From contig JAJRUG010000040.1 in the NCBI GenBank assembly GCA_024277915.1, positions 1-48,597 on the forward strand: a DNA stretch of 48,597 nt. Reading direction: 5' to 3'. How positions within the stretch are numbered: the first letter of the stretch is position 1; every line of letters starts with the position of its first letter. Both the position numbers and the translations under genes were made by a program. This DNA is from Gammaproteobacteria bacterium (GTDB lineage: Bacteria; Pseudomonadota; Gammaproteobacteria; Steroidobacterales; GCA-2729495). The notes under the pieces are model-generated. The model was not told the DNA's origin. It did no database searches and worked only from the letters and a program-made list of their open reading frames with translations. Positions 17,303 to 27,045 of the stretch are shown piece by piece.

Positions 17303-18055
17303 GTGCTGCCAGAAACCAGAACAACTTCTTCCCCTCCGCTGCGCCATGTCGCGATTATCATGGATGGTAATGGCCGGTGGGCCCGGCAGCACGGCCGTAA
17401 CCGGCTTGCCGGACACCGCGCAGGTGTCAGGACCGCCCGGGAGGTAGTGGAGTATTGCGGCAAACAAGAGATAGAGGTTCTTACGCTATTTGCTTTTAGC
17501 AGTGAGAACTGGAGCCGGCCGGCTGAAGAAGTGAATGGACTGATGCGGTTGTTTGTCGAAGCTTTGCAGCGGGAAGTACGGGCGCTGGACGACAATGGTG
17601 TGCGGCTGCGTTTTATCGGCGAGCGTCGGAACCTGCCGACCATGCTGCAAAAACGGATGGCAGATGCTGAGGCTCTGACCAGCTCCAATACCGGGCTGAC
17701 GCTGGTTCTGGCACTTGCCTATGGTGGTCATTGGGATATTGTTGAGGCAGTACGTAGTATTGCTGAACGTGTCCAGGCGGGGGAGTTGAGTCCTGAAAAT
17801 ATAGATGAAGTATTGCTTGAGCAGCATATCGCTCTCGCAGGGTTACCTGCACCCGATCTGTTGATACGCACCGGTGGGGAAAAGCGTATCAGCAACTTCC
17901 TGTTATGGAATATCGCGTACTCGGAGATCTATTTTTCAGACACTCTCTGGCCGGATTTTGGCGTGGACTGTGTGGAAGAAGCGCTGCAATTTTTCAGCCA
18001 GCGACAACGGCGGTTCGGGTTAACCTCCGGGCAGATAGGAGCCACAGGCGATTAA
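17303..18055 (+). CDS. uppS: Isoprenyl transferase / undecaprenyl diphosphate synthase
   Basis: A 250-residue cis-prenyltransferase that condenses farnesyl diphosphate with eight isopentenyl diphosphates to make C55-PP, the lipid carrier for peptidoglycan and O-antigen. The catalytic Asp is D21 in HVAIIMDGNGRWA. TLFAFSSENW (about 53-62) and LLIRTGGEKRISNFLLW near the C-terminus bind diphosphate and Mg2+. The start GTG 17303, 18 bp after frr, lacks a strong Shine-Dalgarno, but homology begins within a dozen residues. The enzyme needs isoprenoid precursors although dxr is absent just downstream. Confidence 0.96.
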   Translation: MLPETRTTSSPPLRHVAIIMDGNGRWARQHGRNRLAGHRAGVRTAREVVEYCGKQEIEVLTLFAFSSENWSRPAEEVNGLMRLFVEALQREVRALDDNGVRLRFIGERRNLPTMLQKRMADAEALTSSNTGLTLVLALAYGGHWDIVEAVRSIAERVQAGELSPENIDEVLLEQHIALAGLPAPDLLIRTGGEKRISNFLLWNIAYSEIYFSDTLWPDFGVDCVEEALQFFSQRQRRFGLTSGQIGATGD

Positions 18056-18083
18056 TATCCAACGGATACTGATTTGAAATCTA

Positions 18084-18890
18084 ATGGGTAAACTGGCGCA
18101 ACGAGTAGTGACAGCAATTGCACTGGTAGCAGGGCTGCTGGTTATGTTTTTCTTGCTGCCTACAGTAGCCGGCGCCGGTATTCTTGGGTTGTTTGTTCTT
18201 GCCGCGGCGTGGGAGTGGGCGGGTTTTCTGTCCATCGGGTCAATTCCTGTCCGGTTGGGGTATGTTTTGTTGATTGCTTTGCTGCTGGGGCTGAGTGTCC
18301 TGCAGATAGGCAATCCAGTGTATGTACAGTCGGTATTATGGGCCGGGCTTGCCTGGTGGGTATTGGCATTTTTGTGGGTTCTGAAATACCCGACACCCAT
18401 ACCGGCGGTCGTGGGTGCTGTATGTGGCATTTTGGTGTTGGTGCCGTCTTCCATTGCCCTTGTGACCCTGTTTTTGTTTGATGGACGTGGGCCTGAACTG
18501 GTTTTGCTGCTTCTGTGTATCGTCTGGGCCGCCGATATTGGCGCCTATTTTACCGGCCGCCGCATCGGGCGGGTCAAGCTTGCGCCGCAGGTGAGTCCTG
18601 GCAAAACATGGGAAGGTGTGATTGGTGGATTGGCAGCATCGACAGTGGTCGCCGTTGCAGGAGCCCTGGTGCTGCAGGTCTCAATGGCTGTCACAGTGCC
18701 TCTGGCGTTGGCCGTAGCAGCTATTTCGGTGATCGGTGACCTGACGGTGAGTATGTTCAAACGAAATGCAGGTTTGAAAGACAGTGGAAAAATCTTTCCC
18801 GGGCACGGGGGTATCATGGACAGAGTAGATGGTGTCACAGCGGCATCGCCCTTGTTTTCTTTGACAGTATGTCAATTCGGATTGTTGTAA
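18084..18890 (+). CDS. cdsA: Phosphatidate cytidylyltransferase (CDP-diglyceride synthase)
   Basis: A 268-residue polytopic inner-membrane enzyme that makes CDP-diacylglycerol from phosphatidate and CTP. It has about seven or eight hydrophobic segments. The CDS signature is complete near the C-terminus: SMFKRNAGLKDSGKIFPGHG and then GIMDRVDG. WAADIGAYFTGR and VSPGKTWEGVIGG are further conserved loops. ATG 18084 is 28 bp after uppS. The next gene, 20 bp away, is rseP; the dxr gene usually found between them is missing. Confidence 0.95.
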   Translation: MGKLAQRVVTAIALVAGLLVMFFLLPTVAGAGILGLFVLAAAWEWAGFLSIGSIPVRLGYVLLIALLLGLSVLQIGNPVYVQSVLWAGLAWWVLAFLWVLKYPTPIPAVVGAVCGILVLVPSSIALVTLFLFDGRGPELVLLLLCIVWAADIGAYFTGRRIGRVKLAPQVSPGKTWEGVIGGLAASTVVAVAGALVLQVSMAVTVPLALAVAAISVIGDLTVSMFKRNAGLKDSGKIFPGHGGIMDRVDGVTAASPLFSLTVCQFGLL

Positions 18891-18910
18891 ATATAGATTT
18901 TTGATAGAGC

Positions 18911-20269
18911 ATGAGTGTAATTCTTATCAATGTAGTCGCTTTTCTCGTTGCCATCGGAATACTGGTGGCCGTGCATGAGTTTGGACATTACAGCGTGGCG
19001 CGCCTGTTTGGTGTCAAAGTATTACGGTTCTCAATAGGGTTCGGGAAGCCGATATGGATGCTGCGGGCGGGCAGTGACCAGACGGAATACTGCATTTCTG
19101 CAATACCACTGGGTGGCTACGTCAAGCTATTGGACGAACGCGAGGGGGAGATTGCAGAAACCGAACGAGACCGTACTTTTAATAGCCAGTCGCTGCTTGC
19201 CCGGATAGCCATCCTGCTTGCAGGCCCGGTATTTAATTTTATATTTGCTGTGCTGGCCTACTGGGCGGTATTTGGCATCGGAATCCCCGGAATAAAGCCC
19301 GTGATCGGTGCTATCGAGCCTGATTCAATTGCAGCAACTGCCGGGCTGGTGCAGCAGGATCAGATTATTTCTGTTGGTGGAAAAGCGGTCGCAACATGGA
19401 ATACGGCAGTACTAGGTATTCTGGACGATGCTTTGGCCAACGGCGTAGTGACTCTCGAGATTGAAAGCATGGATGGCCATCGCAAGCTGGCCCGCTTGCC
19501 AACCTCCGGGTTGGAGCGGGAGCTGACGGAGCCGGGTCAGCTTTTCCCGGTACTGGGGTTTGATATTTGGAGGCCGGAGTTCCTGCCCGTCATCGGTGAA
19601 GTAGTATCTGGCGGTCCTGCAGAGAAGGCCGGCATGCTTTCGGGCGACCGGGTAGTTTCTGCAGACAGTGAAGAGATTGCCAGCTGGCCGGATTGGGTCG
19701 AATTTATCAGGGCTCGACCGGGGAAAACTATCGAAGTTGTTGCAATACGCAGCGATCGACTAATAAAAATGTCCGTAACTCTGGAGTCATTGGAGACTAA
19801 AGACGGTGTGGTCGGGCGGATTGGTGCGATCGCAGAAGATTTTATGGCGTTATCCCGGGCTTCCGAGCGATACGAGGTCGTTCCTGCTTTTTTCATGGCT
19901 ATGAACAGAACCTGGGAGATGACCGTGCTCACTGTCAGGATGGTAAGCAAGATGGTGACTGGTGAGGTGTCGACAAAGAATATCAGCGGGCCGATCAGTA
20001 TTGCGCAGTTTGTCGGATTCAGCGCGACAGTCGGTGTTGCATTTTTCCTGCGCGTATTGGCGATTATCAGTCTCAGTCTGGGGATACTAAATTTGCTGCC
20101 GGTACCGATGCTTGATGGTGGTCAGATTGTTTATCAGCTGATCGAGGCCGTAAAAGGCAGCCCCTTGTCGGACCGGGCGCAGATGTTTGGTCAACAGGTG
20201 GGGATTTTGTTCCTGCTGGTGTTGATGAGTTTTGCTTTTTACAACGACTTCGCCCGCATACTAGGTTAG
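18911..20269 (+). CDS. rseP: Site-2 metalloprotease RseP
   Basis: A 452-residue inner-membrane zinc protease that cleaves anti-sigma factor RseA after DegS, releasing sigma-E, and clears signal peptides. HEFGH (H22-E23, H26) in the first transmembrane segment and LNLLPVPMLDGGQ near residue 395 supply the zinc ligands and catalytic Glu. Two PDZ domains sit between (about 120-210, and 220-300 with GGPAEKAGMLSGD). The membrane layout and length match E. coli RseP (450). The gene is 7 bp upstream of bamA. Confidence 0.96.
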   Translation: MSVILINVVAFLVAIGILVAVHEFGHYSVARLFGVKVLRFSIGFGKPIWMLRAGSDQTEYCISAIPLGGYVKLLDEREGEIAETERDRTFNSQSLLARIAILLAGPVFNFIFAVLAYWAVFGIGIPGIKPVIGAIEPDSIAATAGLVQQDQIISVGGKAVATWNTAVLGILDDALANGVVTLEIESMDGHRKLARLPTSGLERELTEPGQLFPVLGFDIWRPEFLPVIGEVVSGGPAEKAGMLSGDRVVSADSEEIASWPDWVEFIRARPGKTIEVVAIRSDRLIKMSVTLESLETKDGVVGRIGAIAEDFMALSRASERYEVVPAFFMAMNRTWEMTVLTVRMVSKMVTGEVSTKNISGPISIAQFVGFSATVGVAFFLRVLAIISLSLGILNLLPVPMLDGGQIVYQLIEAVKGSPLSDRAQMFGQQVGILFLLVLMSFAFYNDFARILG

Positions 20270-20276
20270 TGCTTTC

Positions 20277-22733
20277 ATGCCTTTGAAAAAAAGCCGGGCC
20301 CGGTCGGTATTGCCCCAGCATTTTTGTGTTATGGCAGCTTTGTTGCTGCTGGTCAGCATGCAGGTTCTTGTGCAGGCATGGGCACAGGCTCCGCGCGAAA
20401 TGGTCGTGAAGGATATTCGCGTTGAAGGCCTGCAGCGAATTTCGGAAGGTACTGTATTCAATTATCTGCCGGTGAATATTGGTGACACTCTTGATCAGCG
20501 CAGGGTACAGGAAGCCCTGCGAGCTGTGTATTCCACCGAGTTTTTCAAGGACGTGGAAATTCGCTGGGACAGGGGGACACTGGTAATAGCTGTTCTCGAA
20601 AGACCGTCAATTGAGAGTTTTACTATCAGCGGCAATGAGGATATCAAAACCGAAGATCTCGAAGAATCTCTGGCCGGAATCGGACTGCGGACGGGCCGCA
20701 TTCTCAATCGTTCAGTGCTCGAAGATGTTGAGCAGTCTTTAACCGAGCAATATTTCAGCCAGGGAAAATACGCGGCTACTGTTTCTGCCGACGTGGAGGA
20801 ATTACCGGGCAACAAGGTCAGCATCGCCATTAACATTACGGAAGGCGAGAGAGCCCGGATCAGGCAGATCAATATCGTCGGGAACCGGAAATTTTCTGAT
20901 GATGAATTGCTTGAAATATTCGAGCTGCGAACACCCAACTGGTTGTCCTGGTTTCGTCAGGATGACAGGTATTCACGGGAAGCCTTGTCCGGCGATCTGG
21001 AGGCCCTGGAGTCATACTATATGGATCGTGGATTCGCGGATTTCGCGGTTGAATCGACACAGGTCGCGATTTCCCCGGACAAGAAAGATATATTCATTAC
21101 CATTAACCTGCTGGAAGGCGACCGGTATGTGCTGTCTGATATTCGACTGGCCGGAGACCTGATTCTTCCCGAGGATCAACTTAACCAATTTGTTCTTGCC
21201 AAACCGGGGCAGATATTTTCTCAGCAGTTGCTTACCCGCAGCAGTGAATTTATCCGGCTGATATTGGGTGAGCAGGGATATGCGTTTGCCACCGTTGAGC
21301 CGGTACCGGAACTGAACAAAGATGACAAAACTGTCTCGGTGGTTTTGTATGTGGATCCAAAAAACCGGGTTTATGTTCGCCGGATCAACTTTGATGGAGC
21401 GGCTTCTGTTAATGATGAAGTGTTTCGCCGGGAAATGCGTCAGTTTGAAGGGGGCTATCTGTCTAACGCCAGGGTAGAGAGATCCAAGATACGACTACAA
21501 CGGCTGCGATACATCGACAATGTTGAAGTGGAAACCAACCCGGTTCCCGGCTACCCGGACCTGGTTGATATTGACTTCAACATTGAAGAAGGTCTCCCCG
21601 GCCAGTTTGGCGGTGGTATAGGATACTCTGATTCGCAGAAGCTTCTGATCAATGGAAACTTTGTTCATGAGAATTTCCTTGGTAGCGGTAACCGGATTGC
21701 GGCTGATATCAATACCGGCCGGTTCAGAACGATCTACAGTCTCAGCCACACGAATCCCTACGCGACATTGAATGAAGTGAGCAGGACTGTTGGATTTGCC
21801 TATCGTGATATCACCCAGTTCACAGCCGGGTCTTCTGATTTTTCCACCAAGACACTCTCGGCATCACTGGAATACAGCTATCCAATCACTGAATTCCAGC
21901 GTCTTGTTTTCGGAGTGACATATCAGGCATCAGAATTGCTGGCAGACAGTTTCGGCACTGTTCAATCACAGGAATGGGTGTTGAATAATGGTGACTCACG
22001 AACTCAGGATATTATCGGGCGGAGTCTTTTTACTTCTGAATTTCAGGTGTTCGAGCTCGCGCTGGGCTGGATTTTCGATAGTCGGAACAGGGGAATTTTT
22101 GCAGACCGGGGAGCCCGGCATAGAGTTATCATGAATGCCACTGTTCCAGGCAGTGAGGTTGAGTACTACACCGTCAACTACAATTTCAAGCAATATGTGC
22201 CATTAACTCGCTGGTTTACCTTGTCATTAAGCGCAAATCTGGGTTTTGGTGAGGCACTGGGGGAGACTACAGCACTTCCACCTTACAAGAATTACTTTGC
22301 CGGTGGCCCGAATAGTGTTCGCGGGTACAAGGAGAACCGGCTGGGACCAAAAGACAGTTTTGGCTCTGGCGATAATATTGTGCGGGGCGGCAATCCGTAC
22401 GGAGGCAATCTGAAAACTGTCGGGCAGGTAGAACTTATTCTGCCTATTCCGGCAAAATGGCGGTCGAGAGCGCGATTTACAGCGTTCTACGATGTCGGGA
22501 ACGTGTTTTCTACGGGTGGGGTCACATTCTATGACAAGCTCGGCGATGAGATGGAGTATGATTTCGATGCGAACAGGCTGAAGCAGTCAGTGGGTATAGC
22601 CGCAGAATGGCTGGGCCCCCTGGGCTTGTTCAGGTTTAGCTATGGTTTTCCATTGAACAAGGTAGACGATACTATCCGATTTTATGGTGACCAGACGGAG
22701 CAGTTTCAGTTCTCTATTGGTGGTGGTTTTTAG
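20277..22733 (+). CDS. bamA: Outer-membrane protein assembly factor BamA
   Basis: An 818-residue Omp85 protein, the core of the Bam complex that inserts beta-barrel proteins. The N-terminal 38 residues are a basic start, a hydrophobic stretch and an AWAQA-type cleavage site. Five POTRA domains follow (about 42-440; the first begins VKDIRVEGLQRI). The last 390 or so residues form a 16-strand barrel with VRGYKENRLGPKD, the conserved VRGF-type lid motif on loop 6, and the protein ends in Phe as expected for outer-membrane barrels (GGGF). E. coli BamA has 810 residues. Confidence 0.97.
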   Translation: MPLKKSRARSVLPQHFCVMAALLLLVSMQVLVQAWAQAPREMVVKDIRVEGLQRISEGTVFNYLPVNIGDTLDQRRVQEALRAVYSTEFFKDVEIRWDRGTLVIAVLERPSIESFTISGNEDIKTEDLEESLAGIGLRTGRILNRSVLEDVEQSLTEQYFSQGKYAATVSADVEELPGNKVSIAINITEGERARIRQINIVGNRKFSDDELLEIFELRTPNWLSWFRQDDRYSREALSGDLEALESYYMDRGFADFAVESTQVAISPDKKDIFITINLLEGDRYVLSDIRLAGDLILPEDQLNQFVLAKPGQIFSQQLLTRSSEFIRLILGEQGYAFATVEPVPELNKDDKTVSVVLYVDPKNRVYVRRINFDGAASVNDEVFRREMRQFEGGYLSNARVERSKIRLQRLRYIDNVEVETNPVPGYPDLVDIDFNIEEGLPGQFGGGIGYSDSQKLLINGNFVHENFLGSGNRIAADINTGRFRTIYSLSHTNPYATLNEVSRTVGFAYRDITQFTAGSSDFSTKTLSASLEYSYPITEFQRLVFGVTYQASELLADSFGTVQSQEWVLNNGDSRTQDIIGRSLFTSEFQVFELALGWIFDSRNRGIFADRGARHRVIMNATVPGSEVEYYTVNYNFKQYVPLTRWFTLSLSANLGFGEALGETTALPPYKNYFAGGPNSVRGYKENRLGPKDSFGSGDNIVRGGNPYGGNLKTVGQVELILPIPAKWRSRARFTAFYDVGNVFSTGGVTFYDKLGDEMEYDFDANRLKQSVGIAAEWLGPLGLFRFSYGFPLNKVDDTIRFYGDQTEQFQFSIGGGF

Positions 22734-22815
22734 GCTGGCCAGACGGGTGGCAATCATCAGGATCGGGATATTGTGCGCTATAATTTTTTGATGCAGTAAC
22801 TAAGGAACGAATTTT

Positions 22816-23349
22816 ATGAATATTTTTCGACGACTTGCATTGGTGATTTTGGCTGGCCTTTTTGTTTTGCCGGGTCATTTGGCGGCGCAGGTAACCGGCC
22901 TGAAAATCGGCTATGTCAATGTCCAGAGTGTTTTCGCGAATTCTCCACAATTGGCATCTGCCAGAGCAGCGTTACAAGAAGAGTTTTCTCCAAGACAGCG
23001 CGAACTGGTTGCACAACAAGCCGCATTGAAGGAAAAACAGGAACAGATACAGCGTGACCTCGAAGTGATGGGTGCTGAAGAGCGTTCAAATGCGCAGCGG
23101 GAACTCATTAAAGCCGAACGCGAACTGGAGCGAGCCAGTGAAGAATTCAATGAAGATGTGAATCTTCGTCAGAATGAAATGTTTGGTAAGGTGCAGCGCG
23201 CATTGGGATTGCAGATTCAGGCTTTTGCTGTACAGGCAGGGTATGACCTTATTATTGGCGAAGCAGTCTATATTCGGGCTGATGGTCCGTTGAACATTAC
23301 CCAGCAGGTGCTGGACGCATTACAGACCACCGGAACCGGTGAACAGTAA
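22816..23349 (+). CDS. skp: Periplasmic chaperone Skp (OmpH family)
   Basis: A 177-residue protein with a signal peptide (about 1-25, ending near HLAAQ) and a long Lys/Gln/Glu-rich coiled coil (about 50-130), the tentacles of the Skp trimer. The N-terminal beta strand reads KIGYVNVQSVFANSP, typical of the family. Skp holds unfolded outer-membrane proteins on their way to BamA, encoded just upstream. AAGGA (22802-22806) precedes ATG 22816 at good spacing. Confidence 0.94.
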   Translation: MNIFRRLALVILAGLFVLPGHLAAQVTGLKIGYVNVQSVFANSPQLASARAALQEEFSPRQRELVAQQAALKEKQEQIQRDLEVMGAEERSNAQRELIKAERELERASEEFNEDVNLRQNEMFGKVQRALGLQIQAFAVQAGYDLIIGEAVYIRADGPLNITQQVLDALQTTGTGEQ

Positions 23350-23385
23350 TTTGATGCTCCAGCGGCGATAACAAGGTCAAATCGA

Positions 23386-24417
23386 ATGTCAGTCAGCCTG
23401 GGGATACTGGCAGAACGCTATGGATGTGAGCTGCGCGGGGAACCTGGCACGGAGGTAGACCACGTAGTGTCTCTGCAGGCCGGGGGTGAGGGTGGTGTGG
23501 CTTTCTTCACCGACCGGTTGTTTCGGGAAGCATTAAAGACGACTGCGGCGACAGCAGTCATACTGACTGCAGCAGATGCAGATACCTGTCCGGTGGCAGC
23601 ACTGGTGACAGAAAACCCATACTTGATATTTGCCCGAATTGCGGCCGACCTGCATCCTCCTCCACCTGTGGATGGTGCGATTCACGCAACGGCAGTAGTC
23701 GCAGATCGGTGCACTATTCCTGAGTCCTGCCAGATATCAGCTGGCGTGGTAATCGAAAGTGGTGTCACTCTTGGTGAGCGATGTTACGTCGGCCCCAATT
23801 GCGTCATCGGCAGCGGTTCTGTTATCGGTTCGGATACCCGGTTGCTGGCAGGTGTTCTGGTTTACCACGACGTAAGGATCGGTGATCGTTGTCTGGTTCA
23901 TTCCGGTAGCGTGCTGGGTTCGGATGGTTTTGGTAACGCCAGGGAAGAGTCGGGTAGTTGGGTCAAGGTGCCTCAAACAGGTATGTTGATCCTCGGGGAT
24001 GACGTTGAAATAGGCGCTAATTGCGCTATAGATCGCGGGGCGATCGGCGATACCAGGATTTGTTCTGGTGCGAGACTCGATAACCTTGTACACGTAGGTC
24101 ACAATGTATCGATCGGGCATCATACTGCGGTTGCCGGACTATGTGGATTCTCCGGTAGTGTGCATCTGGGGGACCGCTGCATGGTTGGCGGGACGACAGC
24201 TTTCGCAGGACATATTTCCGTTGCAGATGATGTCATGATTCTGGGTGGCTCAACTGTCACGGGTTCAATCAGAAAACCGGGCATGTATGGTGGTCCCGGA
24301 GCTCCGGCAGAGGAAGTAGGTAAATGGAGAAAAAATGTTGTGCGTATCCGGCAGCTTGATGACATCGCCAGGCGACTGCGCCGACTCGAGCGCAAAGTAG
24401 AGAATACTGACAAGTGA
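23386..24417 (+). CDS. lpxD: UDP-3-O-(3-hydroxyacyl)glucosamine N-acyltransferase
   Basis: A 343-residue trimeric hexapeptide-repeat enzyme, third step of lipid A synthesis, transferring a hydroxyacyl chain from ACP to the 2-amino group. The N-terminal uridine-binding domain is about 1-97. The left-handed beta helix runs from about 98 to 310, with catalytic His239 in LVHVGHNVSIGHHTAVAG, and a C-terminal helix follows. The length equals E. coli LpxD (341) within two residues. It overlaps lpxA by 4 nt; fabZ, usually between them, is absent. Confidence 0.97.
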   Translation: MSVSLGILAERYGCELRGEPGTEVDHVVSLQAGGEGGVAFFTDRLFREALKTTAATAVILTAADADTCPVAALVTENPYLIFARIAADLHPPPPVDGAIHATAVVADRCTIPESCQISAGVVIESGVTLGERCYVGPNCVIGSGSVIGSDTRLLAGVLVYHDVRIGDRCLVHSGSVLGSDGFGNAREESGSWVKVPQTGMLILGDDVEIGANCAIDRGAIGDTRICSGARLDNLVHVGHNVSIGHHTAVAGLCGFSGSVHLGDRCMVGGTTAFAGHISVADDVMILGGSTVTGSIRKPGMYGGPGAPAEEVGKWRKNVVRIRQLDDIARRLRRLERKVENTDK

Positions 24418-25184
24418 TACATTCGACGGCGTTGATTTCATCATCTGCTGAGCTTCATGAGGATGTTCAGGTTGGACCCTATTCTATTATTGGTTCAGAC
24501 GTTTACATTGGCCGTGGTACGGAAATCGGAGCCCACGTTGTTATCAAGGGGACGACAAAAATCGGCGAGGACAACCGGATTTTTCAGTTTGCAACGATTG
24601 GAGAAGATCCCCAGGACAAGAAATATGACGGAGAATCAACCCGTCTTGAGATCGGAGATCGCAACACATTCCGCGAATACTGCAGTGTGCATCGGGGTAC
24701 CGCACAGGAGGCAGGTGTCACGACCATCGGGAATGACAACTGGTTTATGGCGTATATCCATATTGCCCACGATTGTGTACTGGCTGATAACATCATCATG
24801 TCTAACAACGCCACTTTAGCGGGCCACGTGATAGTCGATGATTATGCGATTTTTAGCGGATTCTGCGCCGTGCACCAGTTTTGCCGGGTAGGTGCGCATA
24901 GCTTCCTCGGCGGGTATGCAGCAGTCACAAAAGATGTTCCGCCCTATGTCATGGTTTCCGGGCAGCCGACCGCTGTACGTGGCATCAACTCAGAGGGGCT
25001 CAAGCGCCGCGGGTTTGATGCGGGCCAAGTGAAAAACCTGAAGGATGCCTACCGGATTCTTTACCGTTCGGGGCTTCGCCTTGATGAAGCCAGGGAGCAG
25101 TTGACCGAGTTAAGCCCGGGTAAGCCAGGGGTGCAGGCTCTGGTCGAATTCCTTCACAAGTCCGAGCGCAGTATTCTGCGCTGA
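24414..25184 (+). CDS. lpxA: UDP-N-acetylglucosamine acyltransferase
   Basis: A 256-residue enzyme of the first lipid A step, moving a 3-hydroxyacyl chain from ACP to the 3-OH of UDP-GlcNAc. It has hexapeptide repeats with the catalytic His119 in YIHIAHDC. NNATLAGHVIVDDYAI, AVHQFCRVGAHS and GLKRRGFD are strong LpxA signatures. The start GTG 24414 overlaps the lpxD stop and gives a near-standard length (E. coli 262). lpxB follows 3 bp later. Confidence 0.97.
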   Translation: MIHSTALISSSAELHEDVQVGPYSIIGSDVYIGRGTEIGAHVVIKGTTKIGEDNRIFQFATIGEDPQDKKYDGESTRLEIGDRNTFREYCSVHRGTAQEAGVTTIGNDNWFMAYIHIAHDCVLADNIIMSNNATLAGHVIVDDYAIFSGFCAVHQFCRVGAHSFLGGYAAVTKDVPPYVMVSGQPTAVRGINSEGLKRRGFDAGQVKNLKDAYRILYRSGLRLDEAREQLTELSPGKPGVQALVEFLHKSERSILR

Positions 25185-25187
25185 CCG

Positions 25188-26354
25188 GTGTCGCACCGAA
25201 TTGTCATTATTGCAGGTGAAAAATCCGGTGACCGATTGGGTGCCGGACTGATTCGCGCGGCACATGAACTGAACCCCGATATCAGTTTTGCAGGAATTGC
25301 CGGGCAGGCAATGGCGGAAGCAGGTTGCGAAGTCTGGTACGACGCATCCGAACTTGCGGTCATGGGTCTGGTTGAGCCGCTGAGGCATCTGCCACGGCTG
25401 TGGCGAATGACTCGTGATGTGGAGGCACGGATGCTTGCTGATCCGCCGGATGTGCTGATTGGTATTGATTCTCCGGATTTCACGCTGCGTATCGAGCAGA
25501 AGCTCAAAAATGCAGGTGTCCGAACAGTTCACTATGTATCACCCACCGTCTGGGCATGGCGGCATGGCCGCGTAAAGGCGCTGCGGGACTCCTGCGACAA
25601 GGTCCTGTGTCTGTTTCCTTTCGAGGAATCATACCTCAGGGAGCATGGCGTACCCGCCGAATTTGTCGGCCATCCGCTGGCGGATGATATCCCCGAGAAG
25701 GCTGATGCGGCAGCAGCACGGGAGGCACTGGATCCTGGTTCCGGGCATCTGGTTGCCCTGATGCCCGGCAGCAGGGTGGGTGAGGTGTCTCGCCTTGGAC
25801 CGGTATTCGCACAAACTGCCAGTTGGCTGGCCAGCAGGATGCCTGGTATTCGATTTGTCGCACCGATGGCGACCCCGGCGGTTCGGGCTATCTTTGAGAA
25901 AGCACTCCACCAGTATGCCCCGGATTGTCGTGTAACGCTTTTCGAAGGGCAGGCACATCAAGCGATGGCGGCGGCAGACCTCGTCCTGCTGGCTTCGGGT
26001 ACCGCGAGTCTCGAAGCCATGCTGCTGAAGCGACCGATGGTGATCGCATACAAGCTGGCTCCATTGACCTACTGGTTGGCGCGATTGTTCAAACTGTACA
26101 CGTTAAGTCATTTCGGCATGCCCAATCTTTTGGCCGGAGATCCACTGGTGCCGGAATTTCTGCAGTCCCGGGTCACACCCGATAACCTGGGACAGGCGAT
26201 TGTTTCATTGCTGTCGCCGGATGATGAATCCCGGCAGCTCAGGCAGCGAATGCAAAGCCGATTCGGGGAAATTCATACCAGCTTGCGCCAATCAGCGGAT
26301 GACCGTGCCGCGCAGGCGGTGCTAAAGATGGCAGGTATTGACCGCCGTCCGTAG
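25188..26354 (+). CDS. lpxB: Lipid-A-disaccharide synthase
   Basis: A 388-residue GT19 glycosyltransferase, membrane-associated, that joins UDP-diacylglucosamine and lipid X into the lipid A disaccharide. Motifs: [17 protein letters not shown] at the N-terminus, [25 protein letters not shown]-like [32 protein letters not shown], and [14 protein letters not shown]. The start is GTG 25188, tightly spaced after lpxA. E. coli LpxB has 382 residues. Confidence 0.97.
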   Translation: MSHRIVIIAGEKSGDRLGAGLIRAAHELNPDISFAGIAGQAMAEAGCEVWYDASELAVMGLVEPLRHLPRLWRMTRDVEARMLADPPDVLIGIDSPDFTLRIEQKLKNAGVRTVHYVSPTVWAWRHGRVKALRDSCDKVLCLFPFEESYLREHGVPAEFVGHPLADDIPEKADAAAAREALDPGSGHLVALMPGSRVGEVSRLGPVFAQTASWLASRMPGIRFVAPMATPAVRAIFEKALHQYAPDCRVTLFEGQAHQAMAAADLVLLASGTASLEAMLLKRPMVIAYKLAPLTYWLARLFKLYTLSHFGMPNLLAGDPLVPEFLQSRVTPDNLGQAIVSLLSPDDESRQLRQRMQSRFGEIHTSLRQSADDRAAQAVLKMAGIDRRP

Positions 26355-26403
26355 TCAGAAGAGTTTTCTGTGTCTGATGTGTTCGTGTTCGTATAATGCC
26401 TGG

Positions 26404-27045
26404 ATGTCGACTGTGAATCTCCAACCCGGAACATTAATTGGCGGTGTCGATGAGGCCGGTCGAGGACCTCTGGCGGGACCTGTGATTGCCGCAGCCGTGG
26501 TGCTCCGGCCCGGGCAGAAAATCCCTGGTGTGCGGGATTCGAAGCAATTGTCCGCAGCAAAGCGAGCTGAGCTTGCAGTACGTATCCGGGAGGAAGCAGT
26601 TGCGTGGTCTGTGGCCGGCGCTGATGTAGACGAAATTGATCGCCTGAATATTTTACAGGCAACCATGCTGGCCATGCAGCGTGCTGTTGAGCAATTGAGC
26701 ATTGAGCCGGGTTATATACGCATTGACGGGAATCGGGCGCCGGAGCTTCCTGGTTTCCACGGGATTGCCGAAACAGTGGTCGGCGGTGATCGAAGTTGCC
26801 TGGCAATAGGGGCTGCATCGATTCTTGCCAAGACGCATCGAGACCTGCTCATGCAGGAGCTGCACCTGCAATTTCCGGTGTATGGCTTTAGCCAGCACAA
26901 GGGCTACCCGACAGCCGTGCACCGCGAAGCACTGATGCGCCATGGTCCCTGCCCGGAGCACCGGAGCAGCTTTCGCCCGGTGCGAATGGCACTGGAACAA
27001 AAGACCCTGGAACAAAAAAACCTGGCAAAGGTTGCTGCGAGATGA
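26404..27045 (+). CDS. rnhB: Ribonuclease HII
   Basis: RNase HII cuts RNA in RNA-DNA hybrids and at single ribonucleotides in [18 protein letters not shown] near the N-terminus carries the first Asp-Glu pair, and KTHRDLLMQ and [14 protein letters not shown] are conserved. The frame is open upstream to TTG 26338, inside lpxB, but homology starts just after ATG 26404, giving 213 residues (E. coli 198). ATG 26377 is another candidate. The stop overlaps the dnaE start by 4 nt (ATGA). The C-terminus has a short Gln/Lys-rich near-repeat ([10 protein letters not shown]). Confidence 0.95.
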   Translation: MSTVNLQPGTLIGGVDEAGRGPLAGPVIAAAVVLRPGQKIPGVRDSKQLSAAKRAELAVRIREEAVAWSVAGADVDEIDRLNILQATMLAMQRAVEQLSIEPGYIRIDGNRAPELPGFHGIAETVVGGDRSCLAIGAASILAKTHRDLLMQELHLQFPVYGFSQHKGYPTAVHREALMRHGPCPEHRSSFRPVRMALEQKTLEQKNLAKVAAR

